From the NCBI RefSeq assembly GCF_018215265.2, contig NZ_CP136562.1, positions 62,001 through 126,000 of the forward strand: a stretch of DNA of 64,000 bases. The letters run 5' to 3'. Below are positions 27,481 through 34,944 of this stretch, one piece after another. The stretch's first letter is position 1. Each line of letters starts with the position of its first letter. The notes below the pieces were generated by a model, which did not search any database, was not told the DNA's origin, and saw only the letters and a program-made list of their open reading frames with translations. The translations under genes and the position numbers were made by a program. The DNA comes from Paenarthrobacter sp. GOM3 (GTDB lineage Bacteria > Actinomycetota > Actinomycetes > Actinomycetales > Micrococcaceae).

Positions 27481-28326
27481 TTACAGCAGGCCGCGCAGTA
27501 CCAAGGCGGCGCCGTCGTCGAGCACTGACGCGGTGACTTCATCCGCGACGGCAATCACTTCGTCGGGGGCCTGGCCCATGGCGACACCGCGGCCTGCCCA
27601 AGTGAGCATTTCGATGTCATTCCGGCCGTCGCCCACAGCGACTGTGTTGGACACGTCCGTGCCGAGCTTCTGGCGCAGGGCCTCCAAGGCGCTGGCCTTG
27701 GTGACGCCCTCAGCGGCGATGTCCAGCCACGCGGTCCAGCCCACCGAGTAGGTCACGCCCGAAAGCCCGATGTGCCGGATGGCCTCGTTGAACTCGTCCG
27801 AGGTGTTCTCGCTGCTGAAGACCACAACACGGACGGCTGTGGCATCAAGCATGGTCTGGAAATCGACGCCGATGGACTCCACGCCGAAGCTGGCGTCCTG
27901 GAAGCGTTCGGTGGAAAGGAAGTTGCCGTCCTCGTCCTCCAAGGCGTATTTGGCGTTGGGCAGCCGCTCCCGCAGCGCCTTCAGGGCAGGAGCGGGATCG
28001 AAGGTGGCCTTGTGGATGATCTCGTACCCGGACTCCAACGCGGGGTCCAGGCGAAGGGTCACGCCACCGTTGCAGCACACTGCGTAGCCGCGTTCCAGGC
28101 CGATCTGTTCAATGATGGGAAGCGTGGCATTGAGCGAGCGGCCGGTAGCGATCATGACGTCGTGGCCACTGTCCACAACGGCCTGGGCGGCGGAGCGGAC
28201 GCCGGGGGACATGTGGCCGTCATGGTCGACGAGCGTGCCGTCGACATCCAAGGCAACCATGAGCTTGTTGTTGTTGTTGGGCTGGTCATCGATGCCAGCA
28301 ACTGGAGTATCAGTCAAAATAGTCAT
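27481..28326 (-). CDS. HAD family hydrolase (Cof type)
   Basis: The 281-residue protein has HAD motif I in VALDVDGTLVDHDG, motif II in MIATGRS, and motif IV in VAVGDGRNDIEMLTWAG, with a Cof/SupH-type C2 cap. These phosphatases act on sugar phosphates, pyridoxal phosphate or flavins; the substrate is unknown. The N-terminal residues 1-20 (MTILTDTPVAGIDDQPNNNN) are not conserved and could mark a later real start. It is convergent with serS. Confidence 0.9.
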   Translation of the reverse strand: MTILTDTPVAGIDDQPNNNNKLMVALDVDGTLVDHDGHMSPGVRSAAQAVVDSGHDVMIATGRSLNATLPIIEQIGLERGYAVCCNGGVTLRLDPALESGYEIIHKATFDPAPALKALRERLPNAKYALEDEDGNFLSTERFQDASFGVESIGVDFQTMLDATAVRVVVFSSENTSDEFNEAIRHIGLSGVTYSVGWTAWLDIAAEGVTKASALEALRQKLGTDVSNTVAVGDGRNDIEMLTWAGRGVAMGQAPDEVIAVADEVTASVLDDGAALVLRGLL

Positions 28327-28402
28327 GCCTCCAGTACAGCAGACACCTCCGACACTGAACTAGGACCGGCGCCACAGCGGGGGATTAACGGAGCGTGAAC
28401 AG

Positions 28403-30616
28403 TCACCCAGCGGAGCTGGAGCCGCTGTGCAGGATGACGAGCTGGCTGGTTGCCCTGGTCATTGCTACATAACGGTCCACTGCGCTTTCGATTCCGGCGC
28501 CTACGGTTCCCTCGCCGAAGGTTTCGGGATCGATCAAAACGACGAGGTCGAACTCCAGCCCTTTCGACACTTCGGGGGTCAGCCAGCGGACGCGGCTTGC
28601 CTCGAGACCGGCGTCGGAGCGTCCTTGCTTACTGATGACGCAAGCAGTTCCTTCCGCGTGGGCGGCAAGCCAGGTGTCCAGGACCGAATGGAGAGTGTCC
28701 GCGTGTTGGTGGGTGACGGGAATCCCGGTGCTGCGGACTGAAACCGGCACGTTCGCGTCAGGGAGCACCGCCCTGATCACAGAGGCAGCCTCGGTCATGA
28801 CTTCTTCCGGGGTTCGGTAGTTGATGCTCAGGCCAGCCAACGTCACGCTGCCCAATCCCACGCGTTCCAGCCGCTCCTCCCACGATTCCGTGAACCCGTG
28901 ACGTGCCTGGGCCCGGTCTCCCACCACGGTGAAGCTCCGTGACGGGCAGCGAAGAAGCAGCATCCGCCACTCCGCATCGCTCAGCTCCTGGGCCTCATCC
29001 ACCACAATGTGCGCGAAAGGCCCCATGAGGACATCAGGATCGCCCGACTCCAGGCCGTCCTCGTCCACTAGTTTGTCTCGCATGTCATCGCCGCGCAGCA
29101 TGTACATCTCCATGTTTTCGGAGTCGTCCGCTGCGATCAGGTCTTCGACAACCCGGTCCATCAGTTCCCGCTCGGCGGCCAAGGTGACTTTCCGACGTCG
29201 TCGTCGTTGCGCCGCCTCCGGGTCGCCGAGCCGCTGCCTGGCCGCATCCAACAGGGGCAGGTCCGGTACCGTCCACGCGGCGGGCTCGGCGCGCTGCAGC
29301 GCAGCGACGTCCTCGGCCCCCAGCCACGGCGCCGAAAAACGAAGGTATGCCGGGACGCTCCAGAGGTCCGCCACCAAACCCCGGTAATCCAGCAGGGGCC
29401 ACGCCCGGTTGAAGGCCGCCCGCAGTTCCGCGTTGTGCGATAAGGAGCTGTGGAGCATGCCCTCCGGAACACCCTGCTGGTCCAGCTTGTCCACGAGGAT
29501 GGCCATCAAAGCCTCCCAGATATCGTCCCGGGATTCGTTGTGCGGGGTGCCGGGTTCCGCTGCGTCGAAGGCCTCAGCCCAGTCGTCTGCGCTTAGCCAA
29601 ACGTCCGCAAACGGCGTTTCCACCTGCATTCCTTTCGACGGCGGCTGCTCATGGAAGCGGACTGCTGACTCAATCGCCTTGACCATGCCCACGGACGACT
29701 TGAGGCGCGCCACCTCCGGGTCCCGTTCCGGCGTAGCTATGGCGCCCTCCGGCACGAGGTCCCGCAGCGTGCACGCCTGGACGCCCTCTTCACCCAGGCT
29801 GGGGAGGACGTCGGCCACGTACGCCAGGTAGGCCTGGTGCGGGCCGACGAGCAGGACGTCACTCCTGCGATGGTTGCTGCGGTGCCCCAGCCGGGGGTCC
29901 GCATACAGCAGGTAGGCCGCGCGGTGCAGGGCAACCACGGTCTTGCCGGTGCCCGGACCTCCGTCAACTACCAGGGCACCCCGTGAGCCGGCCCGGATGA
30001 TCGCGTCCTGATCGGTCTGGATGGTCCCCAGCACATCCCGCATCCGTGGGGAGCGGCTGCTGCCCAGACTGGCAATGAAGGCAGACTGGTCGTCCAGGGC
30101 ATCGTTTCCCTGCAGGCCCTCTGCGGTGAAGACTTCGTCCCAATAGTCACTGATCCGGCCCCGGGTCCAGCGGTACCTGCGGCGGCTCAGCAGATTCATG
30201 GGGTTGGCGTGGGTTGCGCCAAAGAAGGGCTCAGCGGCCGGGGAACGCCAGTCCACCAGCAACCTGCGGCCATACCTGTCAGTGAGGCCCAAACGGCCCA
30301 CGTAGACGGGCTCCGGGTTGTCCGCGCTGACCATTCGGCCCAGGCAGAGATCCAAGCCGAAGCGGCGCAGTGCCCTGAGCCGGGAAGTCAGTCGGTGGAT
30401 CTCCTGGTCGCGATCCAATGCCCGTTGGCCTCGACCCGCCGGTTGTTTGCGGGTTTCCTGAAGTCGTTCCGACAGCTCAGCGATGGACTCTGTGAGGGTC
30501 TCAGCGATGGCCGCGAAATGCTGCTCATCGCCGCCGATCAGCTCGGGGTTGGCTTTTCGGGAAAGGTGCCCGGGCAGGGCGAATACGGCGGATTTCAGAG
30601 GACTGGTTTCGGGCAT
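28403..30616 (-). CDS. helR: HelD/HelR-type RNA polymerase recycling ATPase
   Basis: The 737-residue protein is a UvrD-like ATPase of the HelD family. The Walker A is in VVDGGPGTGKTVVALHRAA, Walker B in HIVVDEAQELSDAEW, a helicase motif IV-like in LSINYRTPEE, and motif VI near RYVAMTRATSQLVIL. The N-terminal 80 residues are coiled coil (IAETLTESIAELSERLQETRK), the arm that in HelD reaches into RNA polymerase channels. HelD proteins pull stalled polymerase off DNA; the HelR subgroup also removes rifamycin and gives resistance. The adjacent RAE-like repeat makes the HelR assignment likely. ATG 30616 follows AAGGGAG. It is a single gene with no operon partner. Confidence 0.88.
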   Translation of the reverse strand: MPETSPLKSAVFALPGHLSRKANPELIGGDEQHFAAIAETLTESIAELSERLQETRKQPAGRGQRALDRDQEIHRLTSRLRALRRFGLDLCLGRMVSADNPEPVYVGRLGLTDRYGRRLLVDWRSPAAEPFFGATHANPMNLLSRRRYRWTRGRISDYWDEVFTAEGLQGNDALDDQSAFIASLGSSRSPRMRDVLGTIQTDQDAIIRAGSRGALVVDGGPGTGKTVVALHRAAYLLYADPRLGHRSNHRRSDVLLVGPHQAYLAYVADVLPSLGEEGVQACTLRDLVPEGAIATPERDPEVARLKSSVGMVKAIESAVRFHEQPPSKGMQVETPFADVWLSADDWAEAFDAAEPGTPHNESRDDIWEALMAILVDKLDQQGVPEGMLHSSLSHNAELRAAFNRAWPLLDYRGLVADLWSVPAYLRFSAPWLGAEDVAALQRAEPAAWTVPDLPLLDAARQRLGDPEAAQRRRRRKVTLAAERELMDRVVEDLIAADDSENMEMYMLRGDDMRDKLVDEDGLESGDPDVLMGPFAHIVVDEAQELSDAEWRMLLLRCPSRSFTVVGDRAQARHGFTESWEERLERVGLGSVTLAGLSINYRTPEEVMTEAASVIRAVLPDANVPVSVRSTGIPVTHQHADTLHSVLDTWLAAHAEGTACVISKQGRSDAGLEASRVRWLTPEVSKGLEFDLVVLIDPETFGEGTVGAGIESAVDRYVAMTRATSQLVILHSGSSSAG

Positions 30617-30673
30617 CCCACGACTCCCTTGTTCTTTGGTGATGGGGTTCGTGGGTCAATTGTTCGGCAAGCA

Positions 30674-30695
30674 GGGGGCCTTGCCGCAAGCCCCC
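30674..30695 (-). promoter_or_regulatory. Rifamycin-associated element (RAE)-like inverted repeat upstream of helR
   Basis: On the minus strand this 22-bp sequence contains GGGGCTTGCGGCAAGGCCC (30694-30676), which matches the RAE consensus as I recall it; the flanks extend the inverted repeat to GGGGGC...GCCCCC. The RAE is described upstream of rifamycin-inducible resistance genes such as rox, arr, rph and helR in actinobacteria. It lies 58 bp before the helR start codon. TATAAC at 30707-30702, six bases further upstream, would be a -10 box, placing the RAE at or just after the start of transcription. Confidence 0.85.
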
Positions 30696-30717
30696 ATGTG
30701 GGTTATACATTGAATAT

Positions 30718-30744
30718 GGAAGGGAATATTTCCCTTCCTTTTTT
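30718..30744 (+). terminator. Canonical intrinsic terminator on the plus strand, with no upstream gene
   Basis: GGAAGGGAA (30718-30726) pairs perfectly with TTCCCTTCC (30730-30738) around a TAT loop, followed by six T residues. The U-tract makes it a plus-strand terminator. The gene to the left (helR) is on the minus strand and begins before it, so no annotated gene ends here. It could end a short RNA starting beside the RAE, stop antisense reading, or be a leader attenuator of the methyltransferase gene. Confidence 0.8.
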
Positions 30745-30832
30745 GTGCCCTGCTTTCCGTTTCAGGCTGCGGATCCCGCCCTCGTACGAAGATCGGCCTA
30801 CGAATATCCGCCGGCGGCTGTAGGGTAGGCGG

Positions 30833-31573
30833 ATGCCTTCGAGACTGACGGAATCCCAGGAGGCCGCCCTCTACGACGCAGAGAACATTTGGGCGGCCGA
30901 CGACGACTTTTTTCTGGCGTTCGCCAACCAACGGCCAAACAGCCGGCTCCTCGACCTGGGCTGCGGTACCGGGCGATTCAGCCTTGCTGCTGCAGCTGCG
31001 GGACACGCAGTTGTTGGCATCGACCCGCATGCGCCGTCGCTGGAAGCGGCGCGCCGCAAACCCGGCGCAGAGCACGTGACCTGGGTGCATGGGACCTCGG
31101 CTCAGATCCCGCACGGAGCGACCTTTGATGTGGTGGTCATGACTGCCCATGTTGCCCAGGCGATCAGCGACGACTCGGAATGGTCGCGCACCCTTGCTGA
31201 CGTGTACAGGGCACTCGTACCTGGCGGATTGATGGCTTTCGATTCCCGTGATCCTGGAGCCCGCGCCTGGGAGCATTGGACCCGCGAAGAAACCCTGGAC
31301 CTCCACGTCCTTCCGGGCGGTGCCATCGTGGAAACCTGGATCGAATGCAGCCCTGAGATAGCGGGTCTGGTTGTGCTGACCGAGCACCGGATACTCGCGG
31401 GCGACGCGCACGAGCCCCGTATCTCCACCCTTGCGTTCCGCAGCGAGGAAAAACTGCGCGCGGACCTGGGCGAGGCAGGATTCTCGGTGGAGACGACTCT
31501 GGGCGGTTGGGACGGGGAAGGCGTGGGAAGCGCCCAGGGCGAGCTGATCTTTGTGGCGCACAAGCCCAGGTAG
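30833..31573 (+). CDS. Class I SAM-dependent methyltransferase
   Basis: The 246-residue protein has the SAM-binding motif I LLDLGCGTGRFSL (about residues 40-52), motif II-like GIDPHAPSL, and motif IV-like FDVVVMTAHVAQAI. It is a small-molecule methyltransferase of unknown substrate. ATG 30833 lies after a GC-rich spacer, without a strong ribosome site. It is divergent from helR with a 216-bp region between that holds the RAE and a terminator. It converges with the GAF-ANTAR gene. Confidence 0.88.
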   Translation: MPSRLTESQEAALYDAENIWAADDDFFLAFANQRPNSRLLDLGCGTGRFSLAAAAAGHAVVGIDPHAPSLEAARRKPGAEHVTWVHGTSAQIPHGATFDVVVMTAHVAQAISDDSEWSRTLADVYRALVPGGLMAFDSRDPGARAWEHWTREETLDLHVLPGGAIVETWIECSPEIAGLVVLTEHRILAGDAHEPRISTLAFRSEEKLRADLGEAGFSVETTLGGWDGEGVGSAQGELIFVAHKPR

Positions 31574-31652
31574 GCCTCCACCCACTGGGAGGTTGGCAGG
31601 TGGAACCCGCGCCGGGACCGAGGGCTTGCGATTAACCCACCCGGCCTGCGGG

Positions 31653-32393
31653 CTACTTAAACACGGTCTGGATCGGGCCGCCGCCGGCCGAATCGACGAT
31701 CGCCTGGGCCACTACGCGGAGCTTGACGTTCCGGTTGCTGGAGGCCTTCTTGATGAGTTCCATGGCTTCGACCTGTGTGCAGCGGTTCTGGGCGATGATG
31801 ATGCCCGTTGCCACGTCGATCACCGTCCGGGATTCCATGGCGGCCCTCAGGTTGGCGGCGGTTTGGCTGTGTTGTGCAATCAGTACCGCGAGTTGAAGGC
31901 CCTTGGATGCCTGTTGGACGTAGTCGTTGGCGCGCTGCACTGCGGCCTGGTCGAAAGCGTTGGGGCGGTCGGCGTACAGGTTCAGGCCGGCCATGGCGAT
32001 GTTGTCGGACAAAGGGAAGGGTAGGGCCAGGACGGAGCGGACGCCGTGGTCGGTGATGGCCTTGTTGTACTCGGGCCAGGTGTTGTCCTTCTCGAAGTCC
32101 GGGATGTAGACCTGGGTCGCCTCGCGGCAGGCGTGCAGGCAGGGCCCATCGGCGTAGGCGTACTGGATTTCGTCGAGCAGCCGGGCACGTTCACTGCTGC
32201 TGGCGACGGTGCCGGCGTTGCGCTGCCGCATCAGGGTTATGCCGCAATACACGTCCCTTTCGGGTGTGCTGAACATGGCAGCTGAGTGACGGGCCAGCTC
32301 ATCAAGAAAGGCCTCGACGTCAGGAGTGGCGAGCAGCAGGTCCTGAATATCAGCCACCACGGAACTCGACTCGACGAGCTGTGGGTCTTCCAT
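31653..32393 (-). CDS. GAF and ANTAR domain regulator
   Basis: The 246-residue protein has an N-terminal GAF sensor domain (about 15-165, with DGPCLHACREATQVYIPDF) and a C-terminal ANTAR RNA-binding domain (about 175-245, RTVIDVATGIIIAQNRCTQVEAMELIKKASSNRNVKLRVVAQAIV). ANTAR proteins prevent transcription termination by binding paired hexaloop RNA hairpins. No such hairpin pair was found next to it. It is divergent from a stress-type sigma factor, an association that fits a signal-response pair. Confidence 0.93.
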   Translation of the reverse strand: MEDPQLVESSSVVADIQDLLLATPDVEAFLDELARHSAAMFSTPERDVYCGITLMRQRNAGTVASSSERARLLDEIQYAYADGPCLHACREATQVYIPDFEKDNTWPEYNKAITDHGVRSVLALPFPLSDNIAMAGLNLYADRPNAFDQAAVQRANDYVQQASKGLQLAVLIAQHSQTAANLRAAMESRTVIDVATGIIIAQNRCTQVEAMELIKKASSNRNVKLRVVAQAIVDSAGGGPIQTVFK

Positions 32394-32494
32394 GTGGATC
32401 TCCGATCCGTGGATGTGGCTACCTTTCGAGACTAACCCCCTGTACCCGTTGAAAGCTAATAGTAAGTGTGCTTCTCTTTTTAAGGAGTCTTGCC

Positions 32495-32527
32495 GTGGGC
32501 TCTCCCCTTATCCGGTCAAAGGATTGA
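32495..32527 (+). CDS. Possible 10-codon leader peptide of the sigma factor gene
   Basis: A strong AAGGAG (32482-32487) precedes GTG 32495 by 7 nt, and the frame closes at TGA 32525-32527 after VGSPLIRSKD. The sigma ATG follows 5 nt later. The GTG lies in a different frame from the sigma gene, so the good ribosome site does not drive the sigma protein directly. Translation of this leader could couple to or limit the sigma gene. There is no homology support. Confidence 0.4.
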   Translation: MGSPLIRSKD

Positions 32528-32532
32528 AGCCC

Positions 32533-33306
32533 ATGCGTCAAACCCGACCTTTCGACGTCAGTACCAGGCCTCCGGCTGCACCTGAAGGAAGCATCCGCCA
32601 AAGCTTTCAGGACAGCCTGGTCCTGGACCACCTCAATCTGGCCAAATCCATTGCGGCCAGGTATTCCGCCCATACCCACGACCTGGACGATGTCAGGCAG
32701 GTCGCGTACATGGGCCTCATCAAGGCCTCACGCGGCTATGACGAGTCCAAGGGCGTCAGTTTTCCTGCCTATGCTGCCCCCACCATTGCCGGTGAGGTCA
32801 AGCGGTACCTCCGTGACCATTGCTGGGTTGTCCGGCCGCCCCGCACCATCCAGGACGTTCGGCGCCAGGTGCTGGCCCGGACGGAGGAAATGACCCAGGT
32901 GCTGCAACGGACCCCCTCCCCGGAGGAAGTCGCAGAAGACCTCCGGCTGGAACCCTGCCAAGTGCGTGAAGCGCTGATGGCGGGCACCAGCAAGCGCCCG
33001 GATTCCCTGGACGCTCCCGCATCAGAGGGGCGTGAAGGCTTGCAGGGTTCCCTGTCCGCTTTTGGCTGCCCCACTGACCGCTTGGAGGACGTGCTGGCTC
33101 TCCGGAACGCCATTCGGGGGCTGAGCGCGGAGGACCGCCATCTGCTGTACAGGCGCTACTACCGCGAGGAGACGCAGTCCACGATCGCCGAGGCCCTGGG
33201 AATGTCCCAGATGCAGGTTTCACGCAAGCTTTCCAAGATCCTCGTCTCGCTCCAAACCAGACTGCTGGACGACGAAGCCCAGCTTCAGGACGGAACCGCC
33301 CCTTAG
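32533..33306 (+). CDS. Stress-type sigma-70 family RNA polymerase sigma factor
   Basis: The 257-residue protein has regions 2, 3 and 4 but no region 1.1, as in SigB/SigF/SigG proteins: region 2 is LAKSIAARYSAHTHDLDDVRQVAYMGLIKASRGYDESKGVSFPAYA, region 3 PPRTIQDVRRQV, region 4 ETQSTIAEALGMSQMQVSRKLSKIL. It should direct polymerase to stress promoters. I chose ATG 32533 (MRQTRPFDV) because the upstream open frame to 32392 encodes no conserved residues. No anti-sigma gene is beside it, but a GAF-ANTAR regulator is divergent. Confidence 0.88.
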   Translation: MRQTRPFDVSTRPPAAPEGSIRQSFQDSLVLDHLNLAKSIAARYSAHTHDLDDVRQVAYMGLIKASRGYDESKGVSFPAYAAPTIAGEVKRYLRDHCWVVRPPRTIQDVRRQVLARTEEMTQVLQRTPSPEEVAEDLRLEPCQVREALMAGTSKRPDSLDAPASEGREGLQGSLSAFGCPTDRLEDVLALRNAIRGLSAEDRHLLYRRYYREETQSTIAEALGMSQMQVSRKLSKILVSLQTRLLDDEAQLQDGTAP

Positions 33307-33343
33307 CCATAGCCGAACCGCCATGAGGCCGAACCACTATGAG

Positions 33344-34294
33344 CTAGCAGCCCAGGCGCTCCACGGCGTCCAGGACATCGCGCACGCTCACCGCGAGGAG
33401 TGCGGGGTCGGGGTCGGCTGAGAAGACGTCGCCGCGGCGAAGTTCGACGGCGGTAAGCACCACGTGCGGGCCCGGCGGCGGACCCCATTCCTCGGCGGGT
33501 GCGGGACCAAACAAAACGACGGACGGCCGCTCATAGGCGGAGGCCAGATGAGCAGCGCCAGTGTCAGCTGAGACCACCAGCCGCGCCTCAGCGATGGTGG
33601 CCGCGAACTCGGCGAGACCCTGCCGCCCGGCCAGCAGGCCGTCGTCGAGGTTTGCTCCTTTGAGGTTGGCCAGGGCGGCCGTCTCCTCGGCGCGCCCACG
33701 CTCCGACACGCCGCCCGTCAGGACGATCCGGTGCCCTGCCGCAGCGAGTTCCACTGCGACGTCGGCGAACCGCTCCACCGGCCACAACCTGCTGCCGTAA
33801 GCCGCGCCCACGTGGATCACTGTGGCGCCGGGACTAGGCGAGGGAACGGCGGGGCGGTTCAGCCGGAAGTCCAGGGGATCGGCATCGATCCCGTGCCAGG
33901 TCAACAGCTTGGTCCAGCGCTCGCGCTCGGGCAAGCCGGTGGACCAGGGAGGTCCGGCGAGCCCGGGCGACTCATGGGCAATCACCCGCTTGGCCTGCAA
34001 CTCGTCGATCCTCAGGCGGCTCTCCGCCCCGTTTCCGTGCAGGTTCACCGCGATGTCGACCGCGCCCCGGGGTACCGTCAGCGGATCGTCGAGGCCCGGT
34101 GTGGGCAGATGGTGGATGCCTCCAACCAGTTCCAAAGCTTCAGCGATCCAGGCCGGCGCGGCGTACAGGATCCGGTGTTCGGGGAACGCCTTCCGTAGTC
34201 CCCGAAGTGCCGGAACCGCGACCAGGAGGTCGCCAAGCTTCAGGGCGCGCAGGGCGAGCAGCAAGGGTTGTTCGGTGCTATCGACAGTGTCCAT
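33344..34294 (-). CDS. Glycosyltransferase family 9 (heptosyltransferase-like), copy 1
   Basis: This 316-residue GT-B enzyme has the GT9 pattern: RALKLGDLLVAVPALRGLR at the N-terminus, VIHVGAAYGSRLWPVERFADV for the start of the C-terminal domain, and VVSADTGAAHLASAYERPSVVLFGP for the nucleotide-sugar site. GT9 enzymes typically transfer heptose from ADP-heptose in lipopolysaccharide core; in a Gram-positive the acceptor must be different. It is divergent from gmhB, across 86 bp. ATG 34294 starts MDTVDSTEQPLLLALRALK. Confidence 0.88.
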   Translation of the reverse strand: MDTVDSTEQPLLLALRALKLGDLLVAVPALRGLRKAFPEHRILYAAPAWIAEALELVGGIHHLPTPGLDDPLTVPRGAVDIAVNLHGNGAESRLRIDELQAKRVIAHESPGLAGPPWSTGLPERERWTKLLTWHGIDADPLDFRLNRPAVPSPSPGATVIHVGAAYGSRLWPVERFADVAVELAAAGHRIVLTGGVSERGRAEETAALANLKGANLDDGLLAGRQGLAEFAATIAEARLVVSADTGAAHLASAYERPSVVLFGPAPAEEWGPPPGPHVVLTAVELRRGDVFSADPDPALLAVSVRDVLDAVERLGC

Positions 34295-34380
34295 GGAGGC
34301 CTCCCGCTAGGAGTCTAGCCCCATGAAACTTCTCACGGCCGCACTGTTTAGCGTCCGGAGAACTGGGGAACGTTGCGGGT

Positions 34381-34944
34381 ATGGGAGGAACCGGAACGTT
34401 GAAGGCGGTCCTGTTTGACCGCGATGGAACGCTCGTCGTTGACGTGCCATACAACGGCGACCCGCAGCTGGTGCGGCCCATGGAAAGTGCCCGATCGGCC
34501 CTCGAAAGAGTGCGTCGGGAAGGACTGGCTACGGGCGTTGTGAGCAACCAGTCGGGCATTGCCCGTGGGCTGGTGGGACGTGCCCAGGTGGACGCAGTCA
34601 ACCAGCGGGTGGAGCAACTCCTGGGCCCGTTCGATGTGTGGCAGATTTGCCCGCACGGGCCCGAGGACGGCTGTCCGTGCCGTAAGCCCGCCCCCGGAAT
34701 GATCCTCGCCGCGTGCCGCGATCTGGGCATAGAACCGTCGGAGGCAGCCTACGTGGGTGACATCGGCGCCGATATGGACGCGGCGACGGCGGCTGGCGCC
34801 CGCGCCGTGCTGGTGCCAACGTCCGTGACCCTCCAGGCGGAGATCGAGGCCGCCGCGGTAGTCGCAGGGGACCTGGCCCACGCGGTTGAACTGCTCCTAC
34901 AAGGGGAACGTTCAGCCACGTCCAGAGAGGATGCTCCTGCATGA
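34381..34944 (+). CDS. gmhB: D-glycero-D-manno-heptose 1,7-bisphosphate 7-phosphatase-like (GmhB)
   Basis: The 187-residue HAD-IIIA phosphatase has motif I FDRDGTL (D13, D15), motif II SNQSGIARG, motif III in CRKPAPGM and motif IV GDIGADMDAA. The insert CPHGPEDGCPCRKP is the zinc-binding Cys/His cluster of GmhB and HisB phosphatases. It should remove the 7-phosphate from heptose-1,7-bisphosphate. ATG 34381 is possible, but GGAGG right after it could serve TTG 34399, giving LKAVLFDRDGTLV. Its stop overlaps the next ATG by 4 bp, the first of five such overlaps through hldE. Confidence 0.88.
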   Translation: MGGTGTLKAVLFDRDGTLVVDVPYNGDPQLVRPMESARSALERVRREGLATGVVSNQSGIARGLVGRAQVDAVNQRVEQLLGPFDVWQICPHGPEDGCPCRKPAPGMILAACRDLGIEPSEAAYVGDIGADMDAATAAGARAVLVPTSVTLQAEIEAAAVVAGDLAHAVELLLQGERSATSREDAPA

